Assembly: GCA_039028935.1 (NCBI GenBank)
Contig: JBCCHD010000026.1
Span: 1-48,784 of the forward strand
DNA: 48,784 nt
Source: Pseudomonadota bacterium
Lineage (GTDB): Bacteria > Pseudomonadota > Gammaproteobacteria > Steroidobacterales > SZUA-146
Reading direction: 5' to 3'
Made by a program: the position numbers and the translations under genes
The notes under the pieces: model-generated
The model's input: only the letters and a program-made list of their open reading frames with translations
Databases searched by the model: none
What the model was told of the DNA's origin: nothing
Shown: positions 16,963 through 27,800 of the stretch, piece after piece
How positions within the stretch are numbered: position 1 is the stretch's first letter
How the letters are laid out: every line of letters starts with the position of its first letter

Positions 16963-18255
16963 TCACGATACCAGTGCGTGGGATCGGAAGCGCATCGGCG
17001 TAGTGTGTTTTTGTTGAAAGGCGGTTAGCCAATCCTGGGCCACCGGCGCTGTCACGTTACCCAATCCACTATCGCGAAGTGCGTGAATAAAGCGCAGCGT
17101 TTTCAGACCGTCCATACCGTTTTGAAGTTGCGGAAGCCATTGGGTCTTGGGGTAGTGGGTAAGCGTGTCATCCAGCCACTCGAATAAATCGAGCGTATCG
17201 GCTGCCTGCGTCGCAGCCGCATACAGAGGGCGGTCCTGGTGATCGTCCCAACGGGTGCGAGCGCAGGGCGCAGCGGCTCCACCGTCACGTTGAGCGCTGG
17301 CGGCTATAAAATCAAGCCATAATTTCAGGGCATCGAAACACGCAGGCGCATAGAACGCGCGGGTGTCGAGCGGGTGGCGCTGTGTCGCAAACGTTTGGAC
17401 GGCTGGCCCGGTGCCAAACGGCACACGCGTTGAGAGTCGTTCCTCAAGGCGTATGGTGCGCGATGCGTCGAAGCCAATCCGGCCAAGTTTGCGGAGTTTA
17501 TTCAGCAAATAAAAATCTTCGCCCGCGGCGCGGCGCGGATACCCACGCACACTGGCGTAGGCGTCGGCTTTTATCGCCAAGGCGCTGCCTAAGCTATAGT
17601 GGGCGTAAGGCGAGGTGGCATGCTGTAAACCCGCCACATAGTAATCGAGCTTCAGGTCATAAAGACGTTGGCTGAGGCTCGTCGTCGGGCTACCGACATG
17701 CTCAAAATTCAGATGCATGGCGACCGCATCGCCAAACTGTTCCGGCGCCAGAAAGTAATGGGCGGGGAGTGTTGCGTCTCCATCGGTTTGATAAAACCAC
17801 TCGGATCGCACCCGGTCTTTGTGCCAAAGCGCCAGCGCGACATCATTGCCGAGCTTGCGGGCCAATCCCACGCCTTGACGAGCTGGCAGGGGATCTGTGC
17901 ATCGATCGATAACCAGCACATTAAGTCCAGTATCGCCAAAATTGACGAGGGTAGTATCGCTCGATTGCGCCAGCTGCGGGTGGTTGCAAACCAAGTGGTG
18001 ATGGAGCGCTCGTGTTCGAGCGGCGGCTGCCGTGCTAGCGTCCTCAGGTGTGTTGATGACGGCGATCACCAGTGCTTTGTCGGCGTCGCTTACCTGAGCG
18101 AGAGAGTGGAATATAGCCTCCGTTTCGTCGAATAAGGGGACGCACACGACGTGTTGATACCGGCGGCAATGCCGCGATAACCATTGCGCCCGATCCGTCG
18201 ATCCCGTTACGGCGTAGTGATGTAAATATTGCTCGACGCGAGCGGAGGGCGTCAT
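16963..18255 (-). CDS. Glycosyltransferase family 2-like protein
   Basis: A 430-residue protein. The order fits a GT-A fold: a first beta strand (HVVCVPLFDE, ~35-44), a metal-binding DGD in FYQTDGDATLP, and GSALAIKADAYASVRGYPRR followed by AGEDFYLLNKLRKLG, the ED acceptor-site motif of GT2 enzymes. The C-terminal ~130 residues are unfamiliar. The donor and acceptor are unknown. It starts 18 bases after the miaE stop, so both are probably on one minus-strand transcript, and it converges with the ATPase-FHA gene, 16 bases apart. Confidence 0.75.
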   Translation of the reverse strand: MTPSARVEQYLHHYAVTGSTDRAQWLSRHCRRYQHVVCVPLFDETEAIFHSLAQVSDADKALVIAVINTPEDASTAAAARTRALHHHLVCNHPQLAQSSDTTLVNFGDTGLNVLVIDRCTDPLPARQGVGLARKLGNDVALALWHKDRVRSEWFYQTDGDATLPAHYFLAPEQFGDAVAMHLNFEHVGSPTTSLSQRLYDLKLDYYVAGLQHATSPYAHYSLGSALAIKADAYASVRGYPRRAAGEDFYLLNKLRKLGRIGFDASRTIRLEERLSTRVPFGTGPAVQTFATQRHPLDTRAFYAPACFDALKLWLDFIAASAQRDGGAAAPCARTRWDDHQDRPLYAAATQAADTLDLFEWLDDTLTHYPKTQWLPQLQNGMDGLKTLRFIHALRDSGLGNVTAPVAQDWLTAFQQKHTTPMRFRSHALVS

Positions 18256-18273
18256 CGCCTCGTCGGGGATGAA

Positions 18274-18912
18274 TCAGTGCAGCGCTGCACGAAGCGGCAG
18301 CGACGTGACGATTTCGGCTTCAATCGACTGCAGGTCCCGCAGTCGCTCCGCCACGATTTGATCAGGCACATAGCGCAGCGCCAGATCCACAAACAAACGC
18401 TGATGGCGGGCTTCGGACACCGCGAGTTGATGATAAAACTGGCGTAGCGTTGACTCTTCGCAGTGTTCGCCGATCAACGCAAAGCGTTCGGTGCCGCGGG
18501 CTTCCACGAGGCCCGCAATCAGCAGCCGATCCAGCAGATATTCCTGTTTGCCATGGCGGACATGCTTGCGTAGCGCATTGACATACGGGTCTTTAGTGTC
18601 TGGCGTAAGTTGTATGCCCCGAGCATGTATGAGTTTAATAACTTGGCGAAAGTGGCTCATTTCCTCGGCTGCCAGGTCGGCCATATCCGCCACAAGCTGC
18701 GCACGGTCCGGATAATGGCAAATCATCGACGTGGCGACCGCGGCCGCTTTGCGCTCGCACGCCGCGTGATCGATGAGAAACGTATCGAATTCGGCCAATA
18801 CCGTCTCTACCCAGGCGGGCGTTGTGGCCACACCCAGCGCGATCGACAGGGGTTCGTGCGGTGTGCCGTGCGTTGCGTCGGCGAGTGAGTGGCGGTTGGC
18901 GTTTGCATTCAT
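18274..18912 (-). CDS. miaE: tRNA-(ms2io6A37)-hydroxylase
   Basis: A 212-residue ferritin-like diiron protein. Iron ligands are visible as CERKAAAVATS, AAEEMSHFRQV (EExxH), LVEARGTERFALIGEH and VSEARHQRLFVDLA (ExxH). MiaE hydroxylates the isopentenyl group of ms2i6A at position 37 of tRNAs reading U-starting codons, using O2. It diverges from pgi with 113 bases between the starts, and the glycosyltransferase-like gene follows it. Length and motifs fit MiaE well. Confidence 0.93.
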   Translation of the reverse strand: MNANANRHSLADATHGTPHEPLSIALGVATTPAWVETVLAEFDTFLIDHAACERKAAAVATSMICHYPDRAQLVADMADLAAEEMSHFRQVIKLIHARGIQLTPDTKDPYVNALRKHVRHGKQEYLLDRLLIAGLVEARGTERFALIGEHCEESTLRQFYHQLAVSEARHQRLFVDLALRYVPDQIVAERLRDLQSIEAEIVTSLPLRAALH

Positions 18913-19025
18913 AGGTCAATCCGGTCGGTAGAGGCAGTGTCGATGACTCAGTGCTGGTAAACTCACCTGGGCGCGCCGCGCAGCGCGTCCGAACGAATTC
19001 CACTATTTCTTACTAGAGAGTCACT

Positions 19026-20633
19026 ATGCCAGAGTCTACCACCGACAGCGCCGCCTGGAAGGCCCTTACCGCTAGCGTTGAGCGAGTTCGCTCGGCGACA
19101 ATGCTGGATTGGTTTGCGCGTGAAAATGATCGCGTCAGTTCGTTCACGATCGAAGCGGCCGATTTGGTCGCGGATTTCTCCAAGCAACAAATCGACGCGC
19201 AGACGTTCGGCGAGCTCGTCGCGTTAGCCGAGAGCATCGATCTGAACGCGTCGATCGACGCGATGTTCAACGGTGAATCGCTCAACGACAGTGAACAACG
19301 CGCGGTGCTGCACGTCGCCTTACGCGGATCGGTCGCGGACGATTTGGAGGTGGCCGGCGATCCGGTTGCGCAGGTTGTCGAAACGGAGCTTGGTCGTATG
19401 CTAGCGGCGGCGGAGCGTATTCGGCGCGGCGAGTGGAAAGGTTTTGGCGGCCAACCCATCACCGATGTCGTGCATATCGGAATCGGCGGATCGGACCTCG
19501 GTCCACGCATGGTGACGCGGGCGCTGACCCCGTTTCATAGCGGTGATATCACCGTGCACTTTGTGTCCAATATCGACGCGCACGAGTTACTGCATGTGCT
19601 TGAGGGCGTAGAGGCCGAATCGACCCTATTTTTGATCGCATCCAAATCATTTGGGACCGAAGAGACACTCACTAACGCCCGTATCGCACGCGAGTTTATT
19701 GTCGCGCACTTTGGTGATGACAACGCGGTGGCGCGTCACATGCTCGCGCTGTCGTCGAATGCGCCGAGGGTGGCCGACTTCGGCATCGACCCGGCGAACC
19801 GTTTTGAGTTTTGGGATTGGGTGGGTGGTCGCTACTCGGTCTGGTCCGTCATCGGCATGCCCATTGCAATCGCGGTTGGAGCCGAGCATTTTCGCGCGTT
19901 TCTCGCCGGCGCCCGGACACTGGACACTCACTTTCGACACGCGCCGTTTGAGAAGAACATTCCCGTGCTACTTGGGCTCACTGGAATTTGGAATCGAAAT
20001 TTTTTGGGATACGGCTCGCAGGCGGTGGTGCCCTACGCGCACTTTTTGGACTTGTTGCCCCAATATTTGCAGCAGGCGGAAATGGAAAGCAACGGCAAGC
20101 GGGTGCGCCTCGACGGCACGCCGCTCACCACGCCGTCTTCGCCGGTTGTGTGGGGAACGGCAGGGACGGATTCCCAACACGCGTATTTTCAGCTGCTCCA
20201 TCAAGGCACCGAGCCGGTGCCGGTGGATTTCGTAGTGGCGATCAAGAGCCGACACACCCGGCCGGACAGTCACGCCCGCTTGCTGACCCACGCCATTGCG
20301 CAAAGTGAAGCTTTGCTGTGCGGCAAGCGTGCGGACGACGCGCCTGATCGACTTCGGGCTCACCAGTTGTGTCCCGGTAATCGGCCGAGCACAACGCTGT
20401 TGCTCAGTGAGCTGACACCACACGCGCTCGGCATGCTTATCGCCGCATATGAGCACAAAATATTTGTCGTGGGACAGGTGCTTGGGATCAATTCATTCGA
20501 TCAGTTCGGTGTTGAACTGGGCAAGCAGCTCGCGGCGGAATTACTGCCCATGATGAACGGTGAGCAGCCCGTGGCTGAGCGCGACCCCTCTACCCAGTCG
20601 CTACTGCGGCGCTGCCGAGCGGGTCAGGCTTGA
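19026..20633 (+). CDS. pgi: Glucose-6-phosphate isomerase
   Basis: A 535-residue protein of normal Pgi length. It interconverts glucose-6-phosphate and fructose-6-phosphate. It has both family signatures, WVGGRYSVWSVIG and GQVLGINSFDQFGVELGK, and the catalytic region residues in QQAEMESNGKRV (Glu), GTDSQHAYFQLLHQG (His) and the final VELGKQLA (Lys). HIGIGGSDLGPRMV binds the phosphate. It stands alone, divergent from miaE, with no operon partner visible. Confidence 0.97.
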   Translation: MPESTTDSAAWKALTASVERVRSATMLDWFARENDRVSSFTIEAADLVADFSKQQIDAQTFGELVALAESIDLNASIDAMFNGESLNDSEQRAVLHVALRGSVADDLEVAGDPVAQVVETELGRMLAAAERIRRGEWKGFGGQPITDVVHIGIGGSDLGPRMVTRALTPFHSGDITVHFVSNIDAHELLHVLEGVEAESTLFLIASKSFGTEETLTNARIAREFIVAHFGDDNAVARHMLALSSNAPRVADFGIDPANRFEFWDWVGGRYSVWSVIGMPIAIAVGAEHFRAFLAGARTLDTHFRHAPFEKNIPVLLGLTGIWNRNFLGYGSQAVVPYAHFLDLLPQYLQQAEMESNGKRVRLDGTPLTTPSSPVVWGTAGTDSQHAYFQLLHQGTEPVPVDFVVAIKSRHTRPDSHARLLTHAIAQSEALLCGKRADDAPDRLRAHQLCPGNRPSTTLLLSELTPHALGMLIAAYEHKIFVVGQVLGINSFDQFGVELGKQLAAELLPMMNGEQPVAERDPSTQSLLRRCRAGQA

Positions 20634-20729
20634 CCGATTCGTTTCTAAACCTGTGACCAATTACCCAAAAATCAAATAAAATCAGGGAATACGACTGGCT
20701 TTCTAATCACATTTCTGATGCAAAGGGGG

Positions 20730-20735
20730 TATAAT
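20730..20735 (+). promoter_or_regulatory. Perfect TATAAT -10 box before the AlaA-like gene
   Basis: TATAAT at 20730-20735 lies 19 bases before the GTG start. No good -35 is found at 16-18 bases upstream, so an activator may be needed. The leader would be only about 13 bases and would contain the ribosome binding site GGGAGG (20745-20750). Confidence 0.4.
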
Positions 20736-20754
20736 CGGCGCCCTGGGAGGCGAA

Positions 20755-22050
20755 GTGAAAAAAACCGTTAACGTCAGTCCGGTGCTCGAGGACGTGCGCT
20801 ACGAAATCCGTGGTGCTCTGGCCAACCGCGCCCAAGAACTCGAACGGCAAGGCTACGAGATTACCAAACTCAATATCGGTAATCCGGGTCAGTTTGGCTT
20901 TCGCACACCGGAAACAATGCGCCTGGCGATGATCGAGAACCTGCGCGCGAGCGAAGCCTACTGTCACCAGAAGGGCATTTTTCCCGCTCGCGAGGCCGTT
21001 GTGATGCAGCAACAGGACCGCGGCGTGGAGGGCGTTACCGCTGAGCATGTGTTTATCGGCAACGGAGTCTCAGAGCTGATTGATCTGACGCTGCGTGCGC
21101 TGTTGGCACCCGGTGATGAAGTGCTGGTCCCAGCGCCCGATTACCCACTTTGGACGGCGGCGACTTTGCTCAATGGTGGCGTGGTGCGCCACTATCCGTG
21201 TCGGCCCGACGAGGCATTCATACCCGACGTCGACGCTATCGAAGCGCTGATTACGCCAAAAACCCGCGCGCTGGTCGTCATCAATCCGAATAACCCAACA
21301 GGTGCGGTCTATCCGGTTGCGGTACTCGACGCGATGGTGGCCCTGGCGGAGCGCCACAATCTGGTGATTTTGAGCGACGAGATTTACGACCAGATGCTGT
21401 ATGACGATGTGGTGCATGTGCCGTTGGCCACTCGGGTCGATCAGGGCGTGTGCATAACGTTCTCCGGTTTATCCAAAGTGTATCGTGCCTGTGGTTATCG
21501 CGTGGGATGGGCCGTCGTGAGTGGCGATCTTGAGGCCGCGGCAGATTACCTTCATGCGTTAGAGCTCTTGGCGTCACTGCGCCTGTGCGCCAACGTGCCG
21601 GCTCAGTGGGCGGTGCAAACCGCGTTGGGCGGGTACCAGAGTATCACCGAACTGACGCGTCCACCGGGACGTTTGCATGCGTCGCGCGCGGCGGTTATCG
21701 ATGCGGTCGCCGACAGTCCATTTCTAAAACTCGTGGTGCCACAAGGCGCGATGTACGCCTTCGTCGGTGTCGATACCGATCGTTTGCCGGCCTTTAACGA
21801 TTACGCGTTTGCGCTGGATCTACTTGAGCATCAGCACGTTTTGGTGGCACCAGGCGGCAGTTTTAATGTGCCGTACAGCGATCACTTTCGCATCACCTTA
21901 TTGCCGCGCGCCAATTCGCTCCACCAAATATTTGGGCGCATTAATGCGCAGTTAGAGAGCTTGGCGCAAAAAGATCCATCACTGGTGAGCGTGACTTCGT
22001 CGAGCCATGATGTGACGAATCCTTCTGTGACAAAAAAGGCGCAAGACTGA
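20755..22050 (+). CDS. alaA: AlaA-like pyridoxal-phosphate aminotransferase (glutamate-pyruvate type)
   Basis: A 431-residue fold-type I aminotransferase starting at GTG with GGGAGG 5 bases away. It shows KLNIGNPGQFGF near the N-terminus, VFIGNGVSELIDLTLRAL, DYPLWTAA, the core NPNNPTG, SDEIYDQM and the PLP-binding lysine in FSGLSKVYRACGYRVGW. This matches AlaA (YfbQ), which transfers the amino group of glutamate to pyruvate. About 25 C-terminal Ser/Lys-rich residues are extra. Its stop is one base before the AddB-like start, which suggests co-transcription without an obvious shared function. Confidence 0.88.
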   Translation: MKKTVNVSPVLEDVRYEIRGALANRAQELERQGYEITKLNIGNPGQFGFRTPETMRLAMIENLRASEAYCHQKGIFPAREAVVMQQQDRGVEGVTAEHVFIGNGVSELIDLTLRALLAPGDEVLVPAPDYPLWTAATLLNGGVVRHYPCRPDEAFIPDVDAIEALITPKTRALVVINPNNPTGAVYPVAVLDAMVALAERHNLVILSDEIYDQMLYDDVVHVPLATRVDQGVCITFSGLSKVYRACGYRVGWAVVSGDLEAAADYLHALELLASLRLCANVPAQWAVQTALGGYQSITELTRPPGRLHASRAAVIDAVADSPFLKLVVPQGAMYAFVGVDTDRLPAFNDYAFALDLLEHQHVLVAPGGSFNVPYSDHFRITLLPRANSLHQIFGRINAQLESLAQKDPSLVSVTSSSHDVTNPSVTKKAQD

Positions 22051-22051
22051 T

Positions 22052-24820
22052 TTGAGCGATCTGTCTGCATTTGGCAGCAAAATGCCCGGTGCCGCCTCGC
22101 CGCGCGAATCGTTACTCGATGCACGTTTGCTTGAGGCGATGAATAACGGCATCCGTGTCGTCACGGCACAGCGCACTCAGTCTCGTTATTTGCGTTACGC
22201 GTATGCGCGCGAGCAGCGTCAGCATGATGTCAGTGCCTGGCACACACCAAAAGTATCGACGTGGGTTGAGTGGGTTGAGCACCTGTCGAGCGAGATCATG
22301 TGGTCGGGTTATCTCTCACCAACCGGGCAACGCCAGCTGTTGACGGCCGGACAAGAGCAGCTTATCTGGGAACGCGTGATTTCAGAAAGCAGTCAGGTCG
22401 GCTTAATCGATAATGTCATCGGGGCGGTTGCCCGAGCCCGCAGTGCGTGGCACATGATTCAGGAATGGCGGTTACCCGATCCGCGTTCAGCGCAATTTCC
22501 CACCAAAGATGTTCGGGTTTTTTCTGATTGGATGCGTGAATACCATCAGACGACTTCTCATCGGGGCTGGCTCGACCGGGCGCGCTTATCGGACGCTGTG
22601 GCACCGGCGATTCGCGCGGGCGCGATCAAGCCGGACCGCGTGGTGATGCTATTTGGGTTTGAGGAGTTTACGCCGCAAAAACGAGTGCTGCTGAAAACGC
22701 TTGAAGACCTCGGTACAAAGTTCATTCCGATCCGGCCGAAACGCATACGCGGCGAGCTGATCCGCGCGCAGTACACCGATCTCGAACGCGAGCTACGCGC
22801 TGCTGCGCACTGGGTTCGTGAGAAACTCGACCGCGAAGATTCCAGCCTAACGTGTGTTCTGGTGCCGGAACTCGATCGGGGTCGCGATACGGTTGAGCGT
22901 GTCTTTGATGAAGTGCTTTCACCCGGTTCGTCGTTGCCCACGAGCAGTCTCGTGTCGCGGCCTTACAGTATGAGCGTTGATCGACGACTCATCCGGCGCA
23001 ATCGAGTCGAGGGTGCCATGGTGATCTTGCGCTTTGTGCTGACTTCCGCGCAATTTTCAGATGCCAGTAGTTTCTTGCGCTCGCCGTTTATGCGCGCAGC
23101 CGGTGCCGAGGCGCCTATGCGCGCACGTTTGGAATTGTGGTTGCGTCAGCATAATGTCGACGTGTTGTATCCCGGAGAGCTGGCTAGACTCATCGATGTC
23201 TATGCGCAAAGGCACGATCCGGACGCGGCCCAGTCGGTATTGAGCCAGATGCTCACGAATCTCAAACCCCTGATCGACGGCGCTCGCGGCGTGCACCCGA
23301 CGTCATTTTGGGCCGAACAGTTCAAGGCGATACTCAACGTAGTCGGTTGGCCGGGAGATAGTAGCCCGACGATTGTCGAACACCAGGCGGCCGAGAAGTT
23401 TCGCGACGCGCTCAACGAACTCAGCGGGCTTGAGTTTCTCGCGCCGGTTTGCGGTGCGGGCAAAGCCTTGTCGTTTCTAATGAGAATCTTGCAGTCCACC
23501 CGTTTCCGGCCGCAGTTACCCGAAGTGTCCGTGCAGATCATGCAGCCAGATGAAGCGTTTGCGCTGCGCTTCGATCATGTTTGGGTTGCTGGACTCAATA
23601 ATCGCAACTGGCCAGAGGCCTCTCGCGCCAATCCATTTTTGCCGATCGAGTGGCAGCGGCAGTACAAGATTCCGGGCAGTTCCAGCGAGCTGCAGCTTGA
23701 GCGCGCGAATCGTCTGACCAACGATTTATGCGGCGCTGGCGCCACCGTGGTTTTTTCCTATCCCAAAGACAGCGACGAGGAACTCATTACCGCGTCGCCC
23801 TTAATCGGCACGGTTCGTACGACCGAGCAGGTCATCACGCCCGATATCGCAACCGACTATTGTGAGGTCATTCGGGCGGCAACCGATTTGGAAGAACTCA
23901 TCGATGATCAGGGACCCGATGTAGCGGATAGTCATGTTGGGCGGGCGGGGAGCCGACTGTTTGCCCTGCAATCGCAGTGTCCTTTCCGAGCGTTTTCTGA
24001 ACTACGGTTAGGCACCCGACCGTGGGTCGTACCGCGCCCAGGCGTGAGCGCACTGGACAAAGGTAACCACTTACATAAGGCACTCGAATCGGTTTGGGAA
24101 AAAATCGGCAACGCGAAAAAATTGCACGCGGTGCATGCAACGGATGACCTTGAAAATTTGGTGTTCCGGGAAGTCGAGTTTGCGATTGACTGGCTCGATC
24201 GTAAGCGCATACGCAAAATGACCCCTGCCGAGCGCGACTTAGAGCAGCGCCGATTGATGAATCAAATTCTCGACATTCTCGCCATGGAGAAAGAACGTCC
24301 GCCGTTCACCGTAGTGGGGCATGAAATCACGCATAAGCTGACGGTGGGTCCACTGAGTGTGGATGTGCGCATCGATCGTGTCGACGAGGTCGAAGACATC
24401 GGCCTTTTGCTCATCGACTACAAACTGGGCGAACACAAAGTTAATAAATGGCAACAACCGCGCATGGTTGAGCCGCAGTTGCCGTTGTACACCTTGGCGT
24501 ATGCAGACCGGGTTGCCGGTATTGCGTTTGTAAACGGCAAGCGCGGTGCTGTGGGCATGAGTGGTTATGGTGTCGTAACCGGTATGGCCGATGGAATTAA
24601 AGCCGTAGAGACCACGCCGGCCGGCCGCAATGAGGGCCTGACGTGGGACTCACAGTTGGCGTCATGGAATGACGAATTGGCAGCGCTGGCTGGGCAATTC
24701 TCAGAAGGGCATGCCGGCGTCGATCCGTATCGACAGGCCTGTCAATATTGTGATCTGAAAACGCTGTGTCGGATCAATGAGCGACGTCTGCTTGACGTCG
24801 AGGTGTCCGACAATGAGTAG
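22052..24820 (+). CDS. AddB-like PD-(D/E)XK nuclease subunit
   Basis: A 922-residue protein (TTG start right after the aminotransferase stop; ATG 22082 is an alternative). The N-terminal two thirds are helicase-like but have no Walker A motif. The C-terminus is a RecB-type nuclease: QSQCPFRAFSELRLG, GNHLHKALESVW and DVRIDRVD with LLLIDYKLG (Asp, DYK), followed by ACQYCDLKTLC. The first Cys plus C-x2-C-x5-C is the 4Fe-4S staple pattern of AddB. It matches the gammaproteobacterial 'probable DNA repair protein' family. Its last eight bases overlap the AddA-like gene, with which it should form a resection complex. Confidence 0.88.
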   Translation: MSDLSAFGSKMPGAASPRESLLDARLLEAMNNGIRVVTAQRTQSRYLRYAYAREQRQHDVSAWHTPKVSTWVEWVEHLSSEIMWSGYLSPTGQRQLLTAGQEQLIWERVISESSQVGLIDNVIGAVARARSAWHMIQEWRLPDPRSAQFPTKDVRVFSDWMREYHQTTSHRGWLDRARLSDAVAPAIRAGAIKPDRVVMLFGFEEFTPQKRVLLKTLEDLGTKFIPIRPKRIRGELIRAQYTDLERELRAAAHWVREKLDREDSSLTCVLVPELDRGRDTVERVFDEVLSPGSSLPTSSLVSRPYSMSVDRRLIRRNRVEGAMVILRFVLTSAQFSDASSFLRSPFMRAAGAEAPMRARLELWLRQHNVDVLYPGELARLIDVYAQRHDPDAAQSVLSQMLTNLKPLIDGARGVHPTSFWAEQFKAILNVVGWPGDSSPTIVEHQAAEKFRDALNELSGLEFLAPVCGAGKALSFLMRILQSTRFRPQLPEVSVQIMQPDEAFALRFDHVWVAGLNNRNWPEASRANPFLPIEWQRQYKIPGSSSELQLERANRLTNDLCGAGATVVFSYPKDSDEELITASPLIGTVRTTEQVITPDIATDYCEVIRAATDLEELIDDQGPDVADSHVGRAGSRLFALQSQCPFRAFSELRLGTRPWVVPRPGVSALDKGNHLHKALESVWEKIGNAKKLHAVHATDDLENLVFREVEFAIDWLDRKRIRKMTPAERDLEQRRLMNQILDILAMEKERPPFTVVGHEITHKLTVGPLSVDVRIDRVDEVEDIGLLLIDYKLGEHKVNKWQQPRMVEPQLPLYTLAYADRVAGIAFVNGKRGAVGMSGYGVVTGMADGIKAVETTPAGRNEGLTWDSQLASWNDELAALAGQFSEGHAGVDPYRQACQYCDLKTLCRINERRLLDVEVSDNE

Positions 24821-27800
24821 TGCGTTGCCCGCGGATGATCAGGCGCGCAGTGAGGCGCTCAATGTAGATCGTTCCTATATTGTTCAGGCGCCAGCCGGAT
24901 CGGGGAAGACGGAACTGTTGACTCAACGGTTTCTGTCATTGCTGGCTTTGGTCGATCATCCTGAAGAAGTCTGGGCGATTACGTTCACCCGTAAAGCGGC
25001 GGCCGAAATGAGAAAGCGCCTTTTTGGTGCGCTCGAGATGGCAATGGGTGAGGAGCCGGAAAAAGCGCATGAGCGTCGCACCTATGACATCGCTAAACGA
25101 GTGGTACGTCGGAATGAAGAAAAGGCGTGGGAGCTCGATGTCAATCCCAATCGTCTGCAGATCTTCACTATCGACAGTCTATGCGCCAACCTCGTACGCC
25201 AAATGCCGGTGCTATCGGGCTTTGGCACCGTCCCGACGATCGCTAACTTTCCGGATCGGTTGTACGGTCTGGCCGCGCGGCGTACGCTGCGCAGCCTTCA
25301 CGAACAAAAAGAGGCGGGTCGTCAAGTTCAGACACTGCTCATGCATTTGGATAATAATGCAGAGCGTGCGGAACAGCTGCTGTCGGCCATGCTCGCCTCA
25401 CGCGATCGCTGGCTGCCCCACGTGGCGGGGCAAGGCCGACCCGAATTGCAGCGTGACGCACTCGAAGCCGCGCTTCGTGAAAAAGTAGAGGCCCAGTTAA
25501 CTCGAGTGAGTGACGCCCTGCCGCTGGAGCACTTGGATGACCTGTTGGATTTGGGTCATTTCGCCGCTGAGAATGTCCCGACCAATAATTCGCCAATTCG
25601 GGTGCTGCGCGGTGTCGATGCGCTGCCGGCGTGCACGGCAGAATCCCTGCCGCTGTGGCGCGGCATTCAGCAATTCTTATTGACCGCGTCTGGCGCCTTG
25701 CGTCGAGTGGTCAATGTAAATCAAGGATTCCCCCCACCCGGCAAGGCCGATGGTGACGAACAGAAAACCACATTCAAAGAGCAGAAAGCCCGTATGGGCG
25801 CGCTGTTGGAGGATCTGCAGCACCATGAGGCTTTTGTGCGAGAGCTCGCCGACGTTGAGAGCTTGCCACCGGTCACCTACACCCAAGAGCAATGGAATGT
25901 CTTTGCCGCGTTGCTGTCGTTGCTGAATTTAAGTGTGGCGCATTTGAAGGTGCTGTTTCAAGAAACCGGTGAAGTGGACTATACGGAAGTGTCTCACCGA
26001 GCGCTCACTGCGTTGGGCTCAACAGAAAACCCGACGGATCTGGCACTTCAGCTTGATTATCGGCTCAAACACCTACTGGTTGATGAGTTTCAAGATACCG
26101 CGCGTTCCCAATTCGATCTGGTCGAGGGGCTCGTGGCGGGATGGCAACCGGGTGATGGTCGGACGTTGTTCTTGGTGGGCGACCCCATGCAGTCGATCTA
26201 TCGTTTTCGCGAAGCCAACGTGGGGCTTTTCCTGCAGGCCCGCGATCGCGGGATAGGCCAAATCAAGCCGGAGTTTCTGCAGCTTCAATGTAATTTTCGA
26301 TCGGTGCCGTCCTTAGTCGAATGGTGCAATACGGCGTTTGCCACCGCGTTTCCTGCACACGACAACATCGATCGAGGCGCCGTTCAGTTTTCACCGGCAA
26401 CGGTATCGCTGCAAGAAAGCGAGGCGCCCAGTGTTAAAACGTATGCCGTACCGGAACCTGAAGCGTCGGTAGAAGCGGAGCTGGTCGCCAGTATTATTAA
26501 AGAAGAAGTGGCTGATGACCGGTCACGCACGATCGCGGTATTGGTGCGAGCGCGCAGCCATCTAAACGACATCCTGCCCGCCATGCGTCGGGCAGGCGTG
26601 CGCTACCGGGCGTTGGATCTCGAAGCACTTCGTGAGCAACCCATCGTGCGCGATTTGTTCGCCTTGACCCGCGCGCTCCTACACTTGGGTGATCGCACAG
26701 CCTGGTTGACCGTATTGCGCGCGCCCTGGTGTGGTTTGACGCTCAACGATCTTCATGCGTTAGCGGCCGATAATCACGATCTGACCATTTGGGAATTGTG
26801 TATTAACGAGCGCCGCCGCCAGCCGCTTAGCGACGATGGACAGATGCGGCTGACCCGTATTAAGGGCGTCCTCGCCAAAAGCCTGGGTGAACGCGGCCGG
26901 CGAACGCTCAGACGGTGGGTGGAGGGCACATGGGCGGCGCTGGGTGGTCCGGCTTGTGTGTTTAGTGAGGCAGAAGGGCGTAATGCAGAAGCTTTTTTCC
27001 AACTGCTAGAGCAGGCCGATGCCGATGGCTTTAAAGATGACATTGATTACCTGAATGAACTGATCGATCAACTCAAGGCCGCCGATGACACGGAGGCCGA
27101 CAGTCAAGTTCAGGTCATGACGATTCACAAGGCAAAAGGTTTGCAGTTTGATACGGTGATTCTGCCCGGTATGGCTCGAATGACCAACAATGTAGACGCC
27201 TCGTTGCTTCGATGGATCGAGTCGACCCGTGAAAATGGGGATCCCAGTTTGCTCCTCGCACCGATTCAGCCTACCGGTGAACAGGAGCCGATTTACCGCT
27301 ACTTAAACCGGCTCGATAAAGAAATGTCGCGCTACGAGGATGATCGGCTCCTGTATGTGGCGGCCACGCGGGCGAAACATCGGCTGCATCTTATTGGCGG
27401 GGTCAAAGAGGATAAAGACGGAGCCGTGGCGACGCCACCCTCGGGCAGTTTCTTACGTTCCGTCTGGCCGGTCGTCAAGAGCGCATTGTCGGATCCCTCT
27501 GCGTGGGTCGAAGAGGAGACCATGATGACCTTGGCACGGCCCACCATCGATCCGCGTAAGCGACCACTGTATCGTGTGCCCTCAGAATGGATGATGCCGA
27601 GCAAACCGCATCCGAAGCCTTGGCGTCCTCGCTCGGCGCTTGATGCCGAGTACGAAGCGGTCGAATTCAGTTGGGCGAGCGAGACGGCTCGCCATATTGG
27701 TACCGTTGTCCATCGAGTGCTCCAACAAATTGCCAATGATGGTGTGGATAACTGGGTAACGCAGTGGTCCGACGCGCTGAGCGATTATCTACAGCAAATG